A stretch of 64,000 nt of DNA, taken from Streptacidiphilus sp. 4-A2 (GTDB lineage: Bacteria; Actinomycetota; Actinomycetes; Streptomycetales; Streptomycetaceae). Shown one piece after another: positions 44,132 through 53,226 of the stretch (positions are counted from its first letter, which is position 1; every line of letters begins with the position of its first letter). The stretch is from positions 3,038,001-3,102,000 of the forward strand of contig JAAFYY010000001.1 in NCBI GenBank assembly GCA_014284505.1, written 5' to 3'. Below the pieces are notes generated by a model, which was not told the origin of the DNA, did no database searches, and saw only the letters and a program-made list of their open reading frames with translations. The position numbers and the translations under genes are program-made.

Positions 44132-44677
44132 TCAGGAGCGGTCGGCGCCCAGGGCGGACCATATCCGGGCGGCCAGCTCCTGGGCGGCAACGCGCCGTCG
44201 AGCACCAGGTCGCAGCCGTCCCGCAGCGGCTCCGTGTGGCGGTCGTGGGCATCGCGCCGGTGCCGCACGTAGTTGCGCAGCAGGACCTCCACCGGGAAGC
44301 CGCCCCGGACGCACTTGCGCTCGATCTTGCGGGCGAGCCTGAGGTCCGCGGGCAGGTCGACGAAGACGTCCAGGCGCGGGCCGCGGCTCCGCGGGGCGAC
44401 CTGGCGGGCGAAGAGTCCGTCGACGATCACCAGGGCCGCCGCGGCCGCGCGGAGTCGGTGTCGGCGGCGAGCCGTCCAGGTCGACCGAGCGGGGGTCGCC
44501 GACGTCCAGGCGGGCGGGTACCGTCTCGTCGCGGGTCCAGACGCCACGCGCCGGGTCGGTGACGTAGTAGTCGTCACCGTGCAGGACCCGTAGCGGACTC
44601 ATGGTCGCCGACGCGACCAGGGCCCCGGCCAGCGTCGTCTTCCCGGCGCCCGCGCCGCCGGTCAGTGTGAGCAGCAC
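44132..44677 (-). CDS. Uridine kinase-like P-loop kinase
   Basis: GTG start behind GGAGGGCAGGA. Walker A loop VLLTLTGGAGAGKTTLAGAL, then LRVLHGDDYYVTDPARGVWT (the substrate D-D-Y-Y motif of uridine kinases), a break near 44460, VIVDGLFARQVAPRSRGPRL, DVFVDLPADLRLARKIERKC and the lid RGGFPVEVLLRNYVRHRRDA. A last break near 44195 gives the end LAARIWSALGADRS. About 205 residues. The family phosphorylates uridine/cytidine or related compounds; the substrate here is not certain. Confidence 0.75.
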   Translation of the reverse strand: MLLTLTGGAGAGKTTLAGALVASATMSPLRVLHGDDYYVTDPARGVWTRDETVPARLDVGDPRSVDLDGSPPTPTPRGRGGPGDRRRTLRPPGRPAEPRPAPGRLRRPARGPQARPQDRAQVRPGRLPGGGPAAQLRAAPARCPRPPHGAAAGRLRPGARRRVAAQELAARIWSALGADRS

Positions 44678-44828
44678 TCCTGCCCTCCCGCTGTCGGCCC
44701 CGGTCGGGAGCGGGGCCGTCCAGCGGCATCCTACGACCCGGGGCGGACAGCCCCGCTCCCGTTCGCGCGGACGCCCGACCGGTCCCGCCGACCGGGGTCG
44801 GCCGGACCGGGTGGGCGGTGACGGGCGG

Positions 44829-45573
44829 TCAGCGCCCGGATGTCGGCACGGTGCGGGCCCTGCGACGCAGGACCAGGGCGCAGGCGGCGGCGAGCCGGAC
44901 GGCCGGGAGCTGGTAGCGGCCGGCCGGCGATGACCGCGTAGCCGTGCAGCGGCCCCGTCCAGCAGCGCGGCGAGGATGACGTACCTGGCCTCGCTGCCGA
45001 AGTACAGGAAAGTGGGTGGCACTGCCCGGCCGGGCCGGACGCCTACGGCTGGTGCGGCGGCGCCGGGTGCGGCGGCGGGGGCGGCTCCGGGGTGAGGGCG
45101 GGGGCGGGGGATGGTGGCGACGGCGGGCGCCGGTTCGGGCCAGACGAGCAGGACCGGGCACGGGGCGTGGTCGACCACGAAACGGCTGGCGGGGCGAGGC
45201 TTCGGGGCCCCAGGTGGGTGCGGTCGCCGTCGCGGGCGAGGATGACCAGCTCGGCCTCCTCGGCCGCGGCGACGACCTCCCGCTCGATCCGGCCCACCCG
45301 CTCCAGCCGGGTGCACGGGCGGTCCAGCCGGTCGGCGGCCGCCTGGAGGAGGTCCCGGGCGGAGGCCGCCGCCAGATCCTCCAGCCGGGAGCCGGGGTCG
45401 CGCTCGCGGTGGCCGCGACCGAGCAGGCCCGCGTAGGCGCCATGGGCCGCGCCCGGGACGTCCGGGCTGGACACGTGCAGCAGGACGATGTCGGCATCGT
45501 GCGGCGCATGGCTCCGGGCCGCGTCGACGCAGGCCGGCCAAGTGCCCTCGCGGATCCAGACGATGACAGTCAC
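44829..45573 (-). CDS. Universal stress protein-like, with extra C-terminal part
   Basis: Starts MTVIVWIREGTWPACVDAAR; USP fold with DIVLLHVSSPDVPGAAHGAY, ELVILARDGDRTHLGPRSLA and, after a break near 45187, SRFVVDHAPCPVLLVWPEPA. A proline-rich linker then leads to FLYFGSEARYVILAALLDGA and, after another break near 44930, YQLPAVRLAAACALVLRRRA, a segment I do not recognise. The permease gene stop is 3 bases upstream of its ATG, so the two are co-expressed. USPs bind ATP or AMP and often modulate partner transporters. Confidence 0.7.
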
Positions 45574-45576
45574 AAA

Positions 45577-46817
45577 TCAGCCTCCGATGGCATGCAGCGA
45601 CATCCACAGTGCCAGCACCGCGAGTACCAGGGCAGCAGGCACGACGAGCAGACCCAGCCGGGTGAACTCGCGCAGGTCGACCTCGGCGCCGTGCTCGCGC
45701 ACGATGCGCCGCCACAGCAGGGTGGCCAGCGAGCCGGCATAGGTGAGGTTGGGGCCGATGTTGACCCCGAGCAGCACCGCGAGCACGGCGCCGGGCCCGG
45801 CGGGGGCGGTCAACGGCAGCAGCACCAGCACGGCGGGCAGGTTGTTCACCACATTGGCCAGCACCGCTGCCAGCCCGGCGACGGCAAGCAGGGCGGGCAG
45901 TCCGGTGCCGTGCGGCACCAGATGCGCCAGCGCCGACGCGAGCCCGTTGTCGACGACCGCGCGGACCACGATGCCCAGCGCCAGGACGAAGGCCAGGAAC
46001 GGCAGCCCGGCGGCGCCGACGATCGCCGCGGGCGTGGTGCGGCGCTGGGCCAGGGCGCGGGCGGCGAGCACCAGCGCACCACCCAGCGCCGCCCACGCCG
46101 GGTTGATCCCCACGGCCGAGGTGAGCACGAAGCCGGCCAGCGTACAGCCGACGGTGACCAGGGCGAACAGCGGCAGTTCGGTGGGCCCGGCGGCGGACGG
46201 CGCCTGGGCACCGGCGTCCAGTTCGGCGGCGAACACCCGCCGCAGGACCACGTACTCGACACCGATGGCCACCAGCCAGGGCAGCACCATCAGCCCGGCG
46301 AACCTGGTGAAACTCAGGCCGCTGGCCGCGAACGCCAGCAGATTGGTGAGGTTGGAGACCGGCAGCAGCAGCGAGGCGGTGTTGGACAGGTGGGTGCAGG
46401 CGTACACATGCGGCTTGGGCCGGACCCCAGCCGCGCGGCGGTGGCGAACACCACCGGGGTCAGCAGCACCACCGTGGCATCCAGGCTGAGCACCGCCGTG
46501 ACCACCGAGGCGACCACGAACACCTGCACCAGCAGCCGCCGCGGCCGCCCCGACGTACGCGCCATCCAGGCCCCGCAGGCCCGGAACAGCCCCTCGTCGT
46601 CACACAGCTGGGCGAGCACCAGCACCGCCGCCAGGAACCCGATCACCGGCCCCAGCTGCCTGGCCTCGGCCCCGGCGTGGTCCAGCGAGATCGCCCCGGT
46701 GGCGATCACCACCGCGGCGGCCGGGACCGCGAACACCGCCTCCGGCCGGCCCCAGGGGCGCACCACCGCGCAGGCCAGCACGACCAGCAGCAGAACCGCC
46801 GACACAACCTCCGCCAC
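45577..46817 (-). CDS. SLC13/ArsB-type ion permease
   Basis: GTG start. About 12 membrane helices: VSAVLLLVVLACAVVRPWGR, GPVIGFLAAVLVLAQLCDDE, VVASVVTAVLSLDATVVLLT, then after a break near 46435 HLSNTASLLLPVSNLTNLLA (the family motif S-N-T-A-S-x-L-x-P-V-S-N-x-T-N), ALGGALVLAARALAQRRTTP and ANVVNNLPAVLVLLPLTAPA (N-N-L-P). ArsB/CitM transporters carry arsenite, sodium-coupled carboxylates or other anions; no ars genes are near, so the substrate is open. Paired with a stress protein gene, an arrangement also seen in other streptomycetes. Confidence 0.85.
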
Positions 46818-46946
46818 CGACGTGTTCAGGTTCTTCTCCTCGCAGATCAGCCGGGCCCGACCCCTCGAAGCTCATCGAACCAGACACCCGGGCCCGGGAC
46901 CCAATGACGCCTCGGGCACACGGCCGGTCAGCCCCCGCGCCCGGGG

Positions 46947-48168
46947 CTACGGCCGGCCGGATGTGCCGGGAGCCGGCGGCCAGGTGACCGCGCGGATCCC
47001 GGGCCGGGTCAGCACGACAAGCCCGGCCACTGTCGCACAAACCGCTGCAAACCAGAGCACCGCCCCCGTGCCCACCGCGGCTGCCGCCGGACCGGCGGCA
47101 ACGAGCCCGAGCGGGCCGACCGAGTAGGTCCCCAGCGTCTGACAGGAACTGACGCGTGCGAGTGCCGCGGCCGGGACCTGCTGCTGCATGACGGCGCCTT
47201 CCACCGCCGCGGCGAGCGCCGAACCCGTCCCGGCCACCAGCGCACCGGCGGCGATCACCGGCACCGCCGCGTGCAGCGCCAGGAACGCGCACGGCAGGGC
47301 GTACCCGAGGGTGGCAGCGGTGGCCAGCACAAGCGGCCGCCGGGGCCTGCGCCCCAGCGCGAGCAGCCCCCGGCCACCGAGCCGGCGCCGTATGCCGCCA
47401 GGATCGCGCCCCAGGCCTCCGCCCCGCCGGGGCGCTGATCCGCGAGGACCGGCCCGAGCAGCAGAAACGGTCCCCAGACGACCAGGTTGATGACGGTGAA
47501 CTGCACCGTGGTGGCCACCAGCCAGGAGCGGCCGCGGAACTCCGCCCAGCCGGCCGACAGCTCACCGAGCAGCGATCCGCCCCCGCCCCGGCCGGTGGCG
47601 GGGAGGCGGAGCAGGCCCAGTGCCAGCACGCTCGCCCCGTAGGACACCGCGTCCACCATGATCACCACCGCCGGGCTGCTGACGGCGACCAGCAGCCCGG
47701 CCAGGGCCGGACCCGCGATCGCGGCGACCGATCTCCCCACGCCCAACAGCGCGTTGGCGTTGACCAGTTCCCCGGGCGGGGTGATCTCCACGGTCAGGGC
47801 GGTCAGCGCCGGCTTGAAGAACCCCTCGCCCGTCCCCGAACAGCCGCCAGCAGCACGAACACCCAGATGTGCGGCCGGTTGTCCAGGAAGAGCACGGCAG
47901 CGAAGGCCGCCTGCGCGGCGCAGCGGATCGCATCCGCTGCCAGCATCACCCGGCGCCGACCGAACCGGTCGGCGGCCACACCGCCGAGCAGCATGAAGAC
48001 GATCTGCGGCGCTATCCCCGCAGCCATCACCCAGCCCAGGCCGACCGCGTCCCCGCCACCGTCCAGCACGGCGAAGGCAACCGCCGGCGTGGCCATCGAC
48101 GTACCGAACAGCGAGGTCACATACCCGGCACAGAACCTGCGGAAGTCACGCTCCTTCAGCACACTCAC
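46947..48168 (-). CDS. MFS transporter, 12 helices
   Basis: Starts at GTG 48168 (VSVLKERDFRRFCAGYVTSL), with the A-motif region GGVAADRFGRRRVMLAADAI, a break near 47840, then EITPPGELVNANALLGVGRS and IAGPALAGLLVAVSSPAVVI; a break near 47365 and LATAATLGYALPCAFLALHA to the end. It resembles the MFS_3/enterobactin-exporter-like group. Its start lies 23 bases inside the upstream unknown gene, so the sigma-unknown-MFS genes form one coupled unit. Confidence 0.8.
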
Positions 48169-48823
48169 GCGGGTTCTCCAGGCCCCGTGCCTTTCCCGCG
48201 AGCCGGGCCGCTGCCTGCCTCCCCCGGTCATGGCCGGTGGCCCTTGCGGAACTGCCGTGGCTCGTCGGCCTGGTGGCGCCCGGCGGAAGCAGCGGAAGCC
48301 GAAGCGGAGTCGGATCCAATGGCGGCCTGTTCACGCAGGACACGCAACTGGGACTCGGTGTCGACATGCACGTCCCCAGATCCTTGAGGTGGTGCCGGAT
48401 GACATCGTCCAACGACATCCCGTGCCGCTCCCGCAGGATCCGCTCGGCCTGGGCCAGATTTCCGCTGACGGTGCCCAGCAGCCGTGCGGCGTCGAGTTGT
48501 GCGAGTGTCCGGGCAGCAGCAGCGCGCCGCAGCTCGAAGAGCACGTCGCGCGCACGCTGGACATGACTCCTGGCCAGCTCCTCAACTGTACTCGCCTGAA
48601 GGGCCGTTGCCAGGATCGAGGCAAGCGCGTCGATGGCGGCGCAGAGGTCGGCGCCGACACCTGTGGTGCCCACGCCCACCGGGGGCCGTGGCAGGGCCGC
48701 GCGCGCACGGATGTCGGCCAGACCGGCTTCGAAGTCGAATTCCGCATCGGCGCGGGCAAGGAAACGGTCCCGGACCTCCCGGACCAGCTCGTCCATTTCC
48801 TCGTGCGGATCATGGTTGCTCAT
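48146..48823 (-). CDS. Helical protein of unknown function coupled to sigma factor
   Basis: 225 residues, starting MSNHDPHEEMDELVREVRDR at an ATG that overlaps the sigma stop (ATGA). It is mostly helical and charged: EFDFEAGLADIRARAALPRP, ADLCAAIDALASILATALQA, VEELARSHVQRARDVLFELR and GTVSGNLAQAERILRERHGM. The last 70 residues are Pro/Ser/Arg-rich and may be out of frame. No membrane helix and no zinc motif (HxxxCxxC) of anti-sigma factors is present. Its position makes it a candidate regulator of the sigma factor; this is inference. Confidence 0.6.
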   Translation of the reverse strand: MSNHDPHEEMDELVREVRDRFLARADAEFDFEAGLADIRARAALPRPPVGVGTTGVGADLCAAIDALASILATALQASTVEELARSHVQRARDVLFELRRAAAARTLAQLDAARLLGTVSGNLAQAERILRERHGMSLDDVIRHHLKDLGTCMSTPSPSCVSCVNRPPLDPTPLRLPLLPPGATRPTSHGSSARATGHDRGRQAAARLAGKARGLENPRECAEGA

Positions 48824-49350
48824 CCCGGCTCCCTCGGTGTCACCAGTGCTTTGAGTGTGCGGCGGGCACGGGCGATGTTCTGCCGGACCGCGGCTCGTTC
48901 CATGTCGAGTTGCACCGCGATCTCCGCAGTGGACCAGCCCTCGTAGTGCAAGGTGAAAACGCGCCGTTGCTGAGCGGGAAGCGCGGCGAGCACCGACAGC
49001 ACGAACTCCTCCTCCCGGCGCGCTTCGGCCGGATCACCGGCTGCCGCCGACAAGGCCCGGCCGTCGTGGCCCTCGCGCGAGCGCCCGTGGACGGACACCG
49101 ACCGCAGATACGAGCGCACCGCGACAGTCCGCAGCCAGGCCGGCCACGCCCGGCGGTCCCGGATCCGACCGGCGGCGCGCAGAGCGGCCGCGAAGGCGTC
49201 CTGCACCGCGTCACAGGCCTCGGGCTCCGTCGCGCCTTGGCTGCGCACGTACCAGACCAGCGCCGACCGCTGCTCCCGGTAGAGCGCCGCGAAGTCCTCG
49301 GGAAACCCCGGAGCCACTGCCGCCGGTTCCGACCTGCACACCGTGCTCAC
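48820..49350 (-). CDS. ECF RNA polymerase sigma factor
   Basis: GTG start at 49350 behind GAGAGGTGGG; an upstream in-frame ATG would add a repetitive WVDE segment. Region 2 reads DFAALYREQRSALVWYVRSQ and ATEPEACDAVQDAFAAALRA, with RDRRAWPAWLRTVAVRSYLR. Region 4 reads LSVLAALPAQQRRVFTLHYE and GWSTAEIAVQLDMERAAVRQ with NIARARRTLK. 176 residues, intact. First of an operon with an unknown helical protein and an MFS transporter. No own-promoter motif was recognised. Confidence 0.85.
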   Translation of the reverse strand: MSTVCRSEPAAVAPGFPEDFAALYREQRSALVWYVRSQGATEPEACDAVQDAFAAALRAAGRIRDRRAWPAWLRTVAVRSYLRSVSVHGRSREGHDGRALSAAAGDPAEARREEEFVLSVLAALPAQQRRVFTLHYEGWSTAEIAVQLDMERAAVRQNIARARRTLKALVTPREPG

Positions 49351-49366
49351 CTGACCCACCTCTCCG

Positions 49367-49396
49367 TCCACCCACTCGTCCACCCACTCGTCCACC
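49367..49396. repeat. 12-base tandem repeat before the sigma gene
   Basis: TCCACCCACTCG occurs at 49367-49378 and 49379-49390, with part of a third copy. It lies just upstream of the sigma ribosome site and may affect the promoter region. Confidence 0.8.
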
Positions 49397-49674
49397 GCCG
49401 GAGCCGGCCAGGAGTGACCGGTCACACCAACAAGTGCCCCGGGACAGCGAATGTGTGACACCGCATCATCCGCATCGGAGCACCGGCGAGAGCCCGGGGC
49501 TCCGATGCGGATCGGCGGGGAAATTTCAAGTCCTCCGGCAGCACCGATTTCTGATTGTCGGTGACCATTCAAATTTCTCTCAAAGGGCTGTAGTGTCCCC
49601 GTGCCCTGGTATGCCGAGGCCAGGCAATGACGCCGTGCGCCTCAGCTGCCCATCCTCCGAAGGAGCCCCCACAT

Positions 49675-50469
49675 ATGGTCAGGCGATGGTCAATACCTCT
49701 GGCAGGGCTGGCGATCGGTTCGCTGGCGCTCGCAGCGCCGGCGATGGCGGCCGGAACTGTGCGTCCCGCCGCCGCGGCGCAGACGCACGCGTTCGAGCCC
49801 GGCGGCCTGTTCAAGCCGTCCCCGGGAACCCACCCCATGGCGCTCGGCGGCCGTGTCCTCAACTACTCGGGCAACTGGTCCGGGTACGCGGTCACCGGCA
49901 GCACCTTCACCACCGCGACGGCGAGTTGGACACAGAACGCCATCACCTGCACCAGCGGCGACGGCGAGACGGACATGTCCCCGTGGGTCGGGCTCGACGG
50001 CTTCAGCTCCAGCACCGTGGAGCAGACCGGGAGCTCCGGTGACTGCGACGGCGCCACGCCGGACTACTACGCCTGGTACGAGATGTACCCGGCGAACGTG
50101 ATCATCATCAACAAGACCGTCAAGCCTGGCGACAAGTTCACCGGCACCGTGACCCACACCTCCGGCACGAAGTACTCGCTGGTGCTGGAGGACCTCACGC
50201 AGGGCTGGACGAACAGCGTCACCAAGTCGATCTCGGGAGCCGACGACTCCTCGGCCGAGGCCGTGATGGAGATGGCTGCCAACAACCTGACCAAGTTCGG
50301 CACGGACCCCTTCACCAGCTTCACCGTGGACGGGCAGCCCGTCGGGTCCTACACCAGCTCGCAGTACACCATCGAGCAGATGGAGATCCAGAACGGCAGC
50401 ACGCTCTGCGACTCGACCTCCAGCCTCGCCAACAACGAGAACTTCACCACGTGGCTGAACGCCTGTTGA
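49675..50469 (+). CDS. Secreted G1 family (eqolisin) glutamic endopeptidase
   Basis: Acid protease using a Gln-Glu dyad. ATG behind AAGGAG. Sec signal peptide (VRRWSIPLAGLAIGSLALAA to about residue 26), a pro-region to about residue 58, then the beta-sandwich: RVLNYSGNWSGYAVTGSTFT (N-W-S-G-Y, family mark), DMSPWVGLDGFSSSTVEQTG (catalytic Gln in V-E-Q-T-G), PDYYAWYEMYPANVIIINKT and DDSSAEAVMEMAANNLTKFG (catalytic Glu in the A-E-x-x-x-E block). 264 residues, intact. Three or four Cys may form disulphides. Rare in bacteria compared with fungi. Confidence 0.88.
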   Translation: MVRRWSIPLAGLAIGSLALAAPAMAAGTVRPAAAAQTHAFEPGGLFKPSPGTHPMALGGRVLNYSGNWSGYAVTGSTFTTATASWTQNAITCTSGDGETDMSPWVGLDGFSSSTVEQTGSSGDCDGATPDYYAWYEMYPANVIIINKTVKPGDKFTGTVTHTSGTKYSLVLEDLTQGWTNSVTKSISGADDSSAEAVMEMAANNLTKFGTDPFTSFTVDGQPVGSYTSSQYTIEQMEIQNGSTLCDSTSSLANNENFTTWLNAC

Positions 50470-50482
50470 TCGGCTGAACCCC

Positions 50483-50521
50483 TGCGGCGGCCGGCACTCT
50501 GCCGAGGCCCCGGCCGCCGCA
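50483..50521. terminator. Hairpin terminator of the G1 peptidase gene
   Basis: TGCGGCGGCCGG at 50483-50494 and its exact complement at 50510-50521, a 12-base stem with a 15-base loop, 14 bases after the stop. Confidence 0.75.
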
Positions 50522-50645
50522 GCTACCCGCACCCCACGCCCCGCGGCCACCCCACCGCCAGGCCGCCGCAGCGCCCGCCGCGCGGCTCCGGTGGATCGTC
50601 CGACGAGCCCGCTCAGGGCCGTCGGTGGTTTGCGGGGGCTCAGCC

Positions 50646-51494
50646 ATGGCATGTGAGCTTCACCAGCAGTACGTCGTCGGCGAGCGAGGCCAGATAGCCG
50701 CCGAGATCGCGCTGGTAGCGCCGCCCCGCCGCCATGTGCCGACAGGACTCGGCGGAGTCGCAGGTCCCGTGGCGGGGGTGGAGGCCGTCCTCGATCCACC
50801 AGCCGTCGAGGGTGAGCACGTTCGGGCTGGCCGAAGTTCGCGATCACCTGGCGTACGAACTCCGCACGGCCGCCGGTGAGCGCCGAGGCGAGGCCGCTCT
50901 CGGATGCCGCCACAGCGGCAACGGCGTTGCCAGCTCCGGCAATTGGCTGAGTTGATCTGCGGTGAACGCCTGCCACAGCGGTTGAGCTGTGAAGTCCGCC
51001 CATATCGCCAGCACGGAACGTGAAGGTCCGGCCCCGCCGCGTGGGCCACGGAACTGCGACAGTGGCAGGACCGGTGGATGGTCGGGGGCGAGCCGCTGCC
51101 ATAGCTCCCACGGGTCCTCGGCCCGGGCCCTGAGCCTCGCCAGCCGCTCGGACAGCTCCTGGTACTCCGACAGGTCCAGCAGGCCCCGCGGCCCGCCGGC
51201 ACACATCCCGGGCAGGCTCGGCAGGGGTTCCGTATCGTTGCGCGGGGTGTCGTGGATCAGCCGCGGGTCGTCCTGGAAACCGGGGCGCGACGAGAATCCA
51301 CGGCCTTCGCTGCCTCCACGGATCGCCCACCAGTCCCAGATCCCGCGCTCGCCGAAGCCGCACATCAGCTCGAACGGCGCCAGGGCCTGTGCCAGGGCCG
51401 CGGGTACATCCTCCGCTGCCTCCGGAGGCAGGCAGACCATGACCCTGATACCCACCACTTCCACCCCTTGCCTCGCACCGAACCCATCCGCCAC
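50646..51494 (-). CDS. Hypothetical protein, DUF-like, broken frames
   Basis: Reads VEVVGIRVMVCLPPEAAEDV, MCGFGERGIWDWWAIRGGSE, GRGFSSRPGFQDDPRLIHDT and LLDLSEYQELSERLARLRAR, then TADQLSQLPELATPLPLWRH. Two breaks near 50870 and 50830 lead to a C-terminal piece with NVLTLDGWWIEDGLHPRHGT and ADDVLLVKLTCHG. About 280 residues, acidic and Trp-rich (G-I-W-D-W-W-A-I-G-G-R-W type motif). Similar proteins occur in streptomycetes beside toxin-immunity or unknown genes, but I cannot name a family. Start may be the GTG near 51464. Confidence 0.6.
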
Positions 51495-51668
51495 AACCTA
51501 CCGAGCCGCACCCACCTGCTGCCCAGTGGTTTTCGACCTGCTTTCGTCCATCAGCGACCGGCCGTCCGGACGCTCCGAAATTCCGAGCAGGCCGAGGTGG
51601 ACCCCGGTTAGGGTCAACGCACAGTCAGCAGGCTGGAGTTGGATCCGGAACCACAGCAACGGCCGGAT

Positions 51669-51700
<32 letters not shown>

Positions 51701-51728
51701 ACGCGAACGCCACACCATGGGAGAACAG

Positions 51729-52184
51729 ATGGACCGCACCCCGTCCCCGCCCGCTCGCCCGGCGGAGCGGGCACTGACCGCGCCCACTGTGTCCTGCGTC
51801 TTCGTCTGCCATGACGGCCAGGGCCGGATCCTGCTGGCCCGACGCAGTGCGGGGGCACGGGACGAGCCGGGCGCCTGGGACACCGGGGCCGGGGCGCTGG
51901 AACACGGCGAGTCCTTCGAGTCGGCGGTACGCCGCGAGGTCCGCGAGGAGTACACCGCCGAGGCTCTCGCGATCGAGACCCTGGGCGTGCGGAACATCCT
52001 GCGCGGCACCCCGGTGTCGCACTGGGTCGCGGTGCTGTTCGCCGTCGAGGTCGCCCCGGAGCAGGTGGCCATCGGCGAACCGCACACGTTCGACGCGCTC
52101 GGCTGGTTCACCCCTGATGAGCTGCCCCAGCCGCAGCACTCGCAGCTCGGGGCCGCACTCGAACTCTTCCGGAGCACCCACTGA
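51729..52184 (+). CDS. Nudix hydrolase
   Basis: 151 residues from ATG 51729, preceded by GGGAG; an in-frame ATG at 51717 has no such site. Nudix box: GAGALEHGESFESAVRREVR-EEYTAEA, i.e. G-x5-E-x7-R-E-V-x-E-E, positions about 57-80, complete. The fold continues VRNILRGTPVSHWVAVLFAV and FDALGWFTPDELPQPQHSQL. It is similar to ADP-ribose/MutT-like enzymes acting on nucleoside diphosphate derivatives. The stop is 22 bases before the convergent hydrolase stop. Confidence 0.88.
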   Translation: MDRTPSPPARPAERALTAPTVSCVFVCHDGQGRILLARRSAGARDEPGAWDTGAGALEHGESFESAVRREVREEYTAEALAIETLGVRNILRGTPVSHWVAVLFAVEVAPEQVAIGEPHTFDALGWFTPDELPQPQHSQLGAALELFRSTH

Positions 52185-52205
52185 TACAGACCCAGTGAGC
52201 TGCCC

Positions 52206-53059
52206 TCAGCGGTCGAGGAACCCGGCGACGGTCGCGGCGAAGCGGTCGGCGTCGTCGAGCCAGGGGAAGTGCCCGGCGCCCGGCTGGATCGCCACCTCGA
52301 CCTTCCCGTCCGCCCCGGCGGTGGTGAACAGCGCGCCCATGTCGCGGGCGTGCCGGGGGCTGGTGCCCCAGTCCCACTCCCCCGCCACGACCAGCACCGG
52401 TGCCGTGGCGGCCGCCAGCGCCGCCCGGGTGGCGTCCGGGTCGAAGGCTCCTTCGGAGCCGAACACGTCGGCCGCGTCGTCGTTGGTCTGCTCGGCCTCG
52501 GCCGCGTCGAACGCCTGCGCCGCCTCGTCCCAGCGTAGCCGAAGGGCATGACCGCGTCCCAGTCGGCGTCGCTGTCGCTGCCCGCCTCGATGGCTTCGAA
52601 GGCGGCGATCCCCTGCTCGTACCAGGGTTCGTCCTTGCGCAGCACCGCGATCCCGCGCCGGTCCTCGCTGGTGACGGGTATGCCGACGGCGCGGGTGCTC
52701 GGAGTGATCAGCGCCAGCTTCCGGACCCGCTCGGGGTGCCTCCAGGTAGCGCACGGCGATGCTGGCCCCGGCGGAGTGGCCGAGCAGGTCGATCTGCTCC
52801 AGACCGAGATGCTCGCGCAGCGCCTCGACGTCCGCGACGGCGGTCGCAGCGGTAGCTGTCCTGCTCGGCGGGGAGCGCGGAGTCCCCGGTCCCGCGATGG
52901 TCCAGGGAGCCGACGTCGTGCCGAGCCGGGGAGCCCACCGAGGTCGCCGAGGTACACGGACGCCCGCATGGGTCCGCCCGGCAGGCAGATCAGTGGTTCT
53001 CCCGCGCCGAGCAGGTGGTACGCGAGCGTGGTTCCGTCGTAGGACGTGAAGGTAGGCAT
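52206..53059 (-). CDS. Alpha/beta hydrolase, several frame breaks
   Basis: Four breaks (near 52945, 52850, 52740 and 52545) interrupt a normal fold: MPTFTSYDGTTLAYHLLGAG, PLICLPGGPMRASVYLGDLG (oxyanion G-G-P), LDHRGTGDSALPAE, ALREHLGLEQIDLLGHSAGA (nucleophile G-H-S-A-G), DEAAQAFDAAEAEQTNDDAA, APVLVVAGEWDWGTSPRHAR and AIQPGAGHFPWLDDADRFAA (catalytic His). It resembles proline iminopeptidase-like hydrolases. About 285 residues if repaired. The density of breaks could be sequencing error or decay. Confidence 0.75.
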
Positions 53060-53226
53060 GGGCGTGATGATCACAGCCCGGCCGAGGCGACAGCAACGCA
53101 ATTACCTGCCGGTCCCCGGCACTGGCACCCGCACGACCGGCAACGCGGGTCGGGGCCGGTCAGCCGCGCCTTGCGGGCCGGGTAAGGCCCCGGACGCTGA
53201 TCCTCCGGAGCGGGGCCGGGCGCCGA

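Noticed and set aside
44132..46096. A 654-codon minus-strand frame over the kinase, stress protein and permease genes
   Set aside because: It is in another frame than the permease and stress-protein domains for most of its length and shows no domain of its own.
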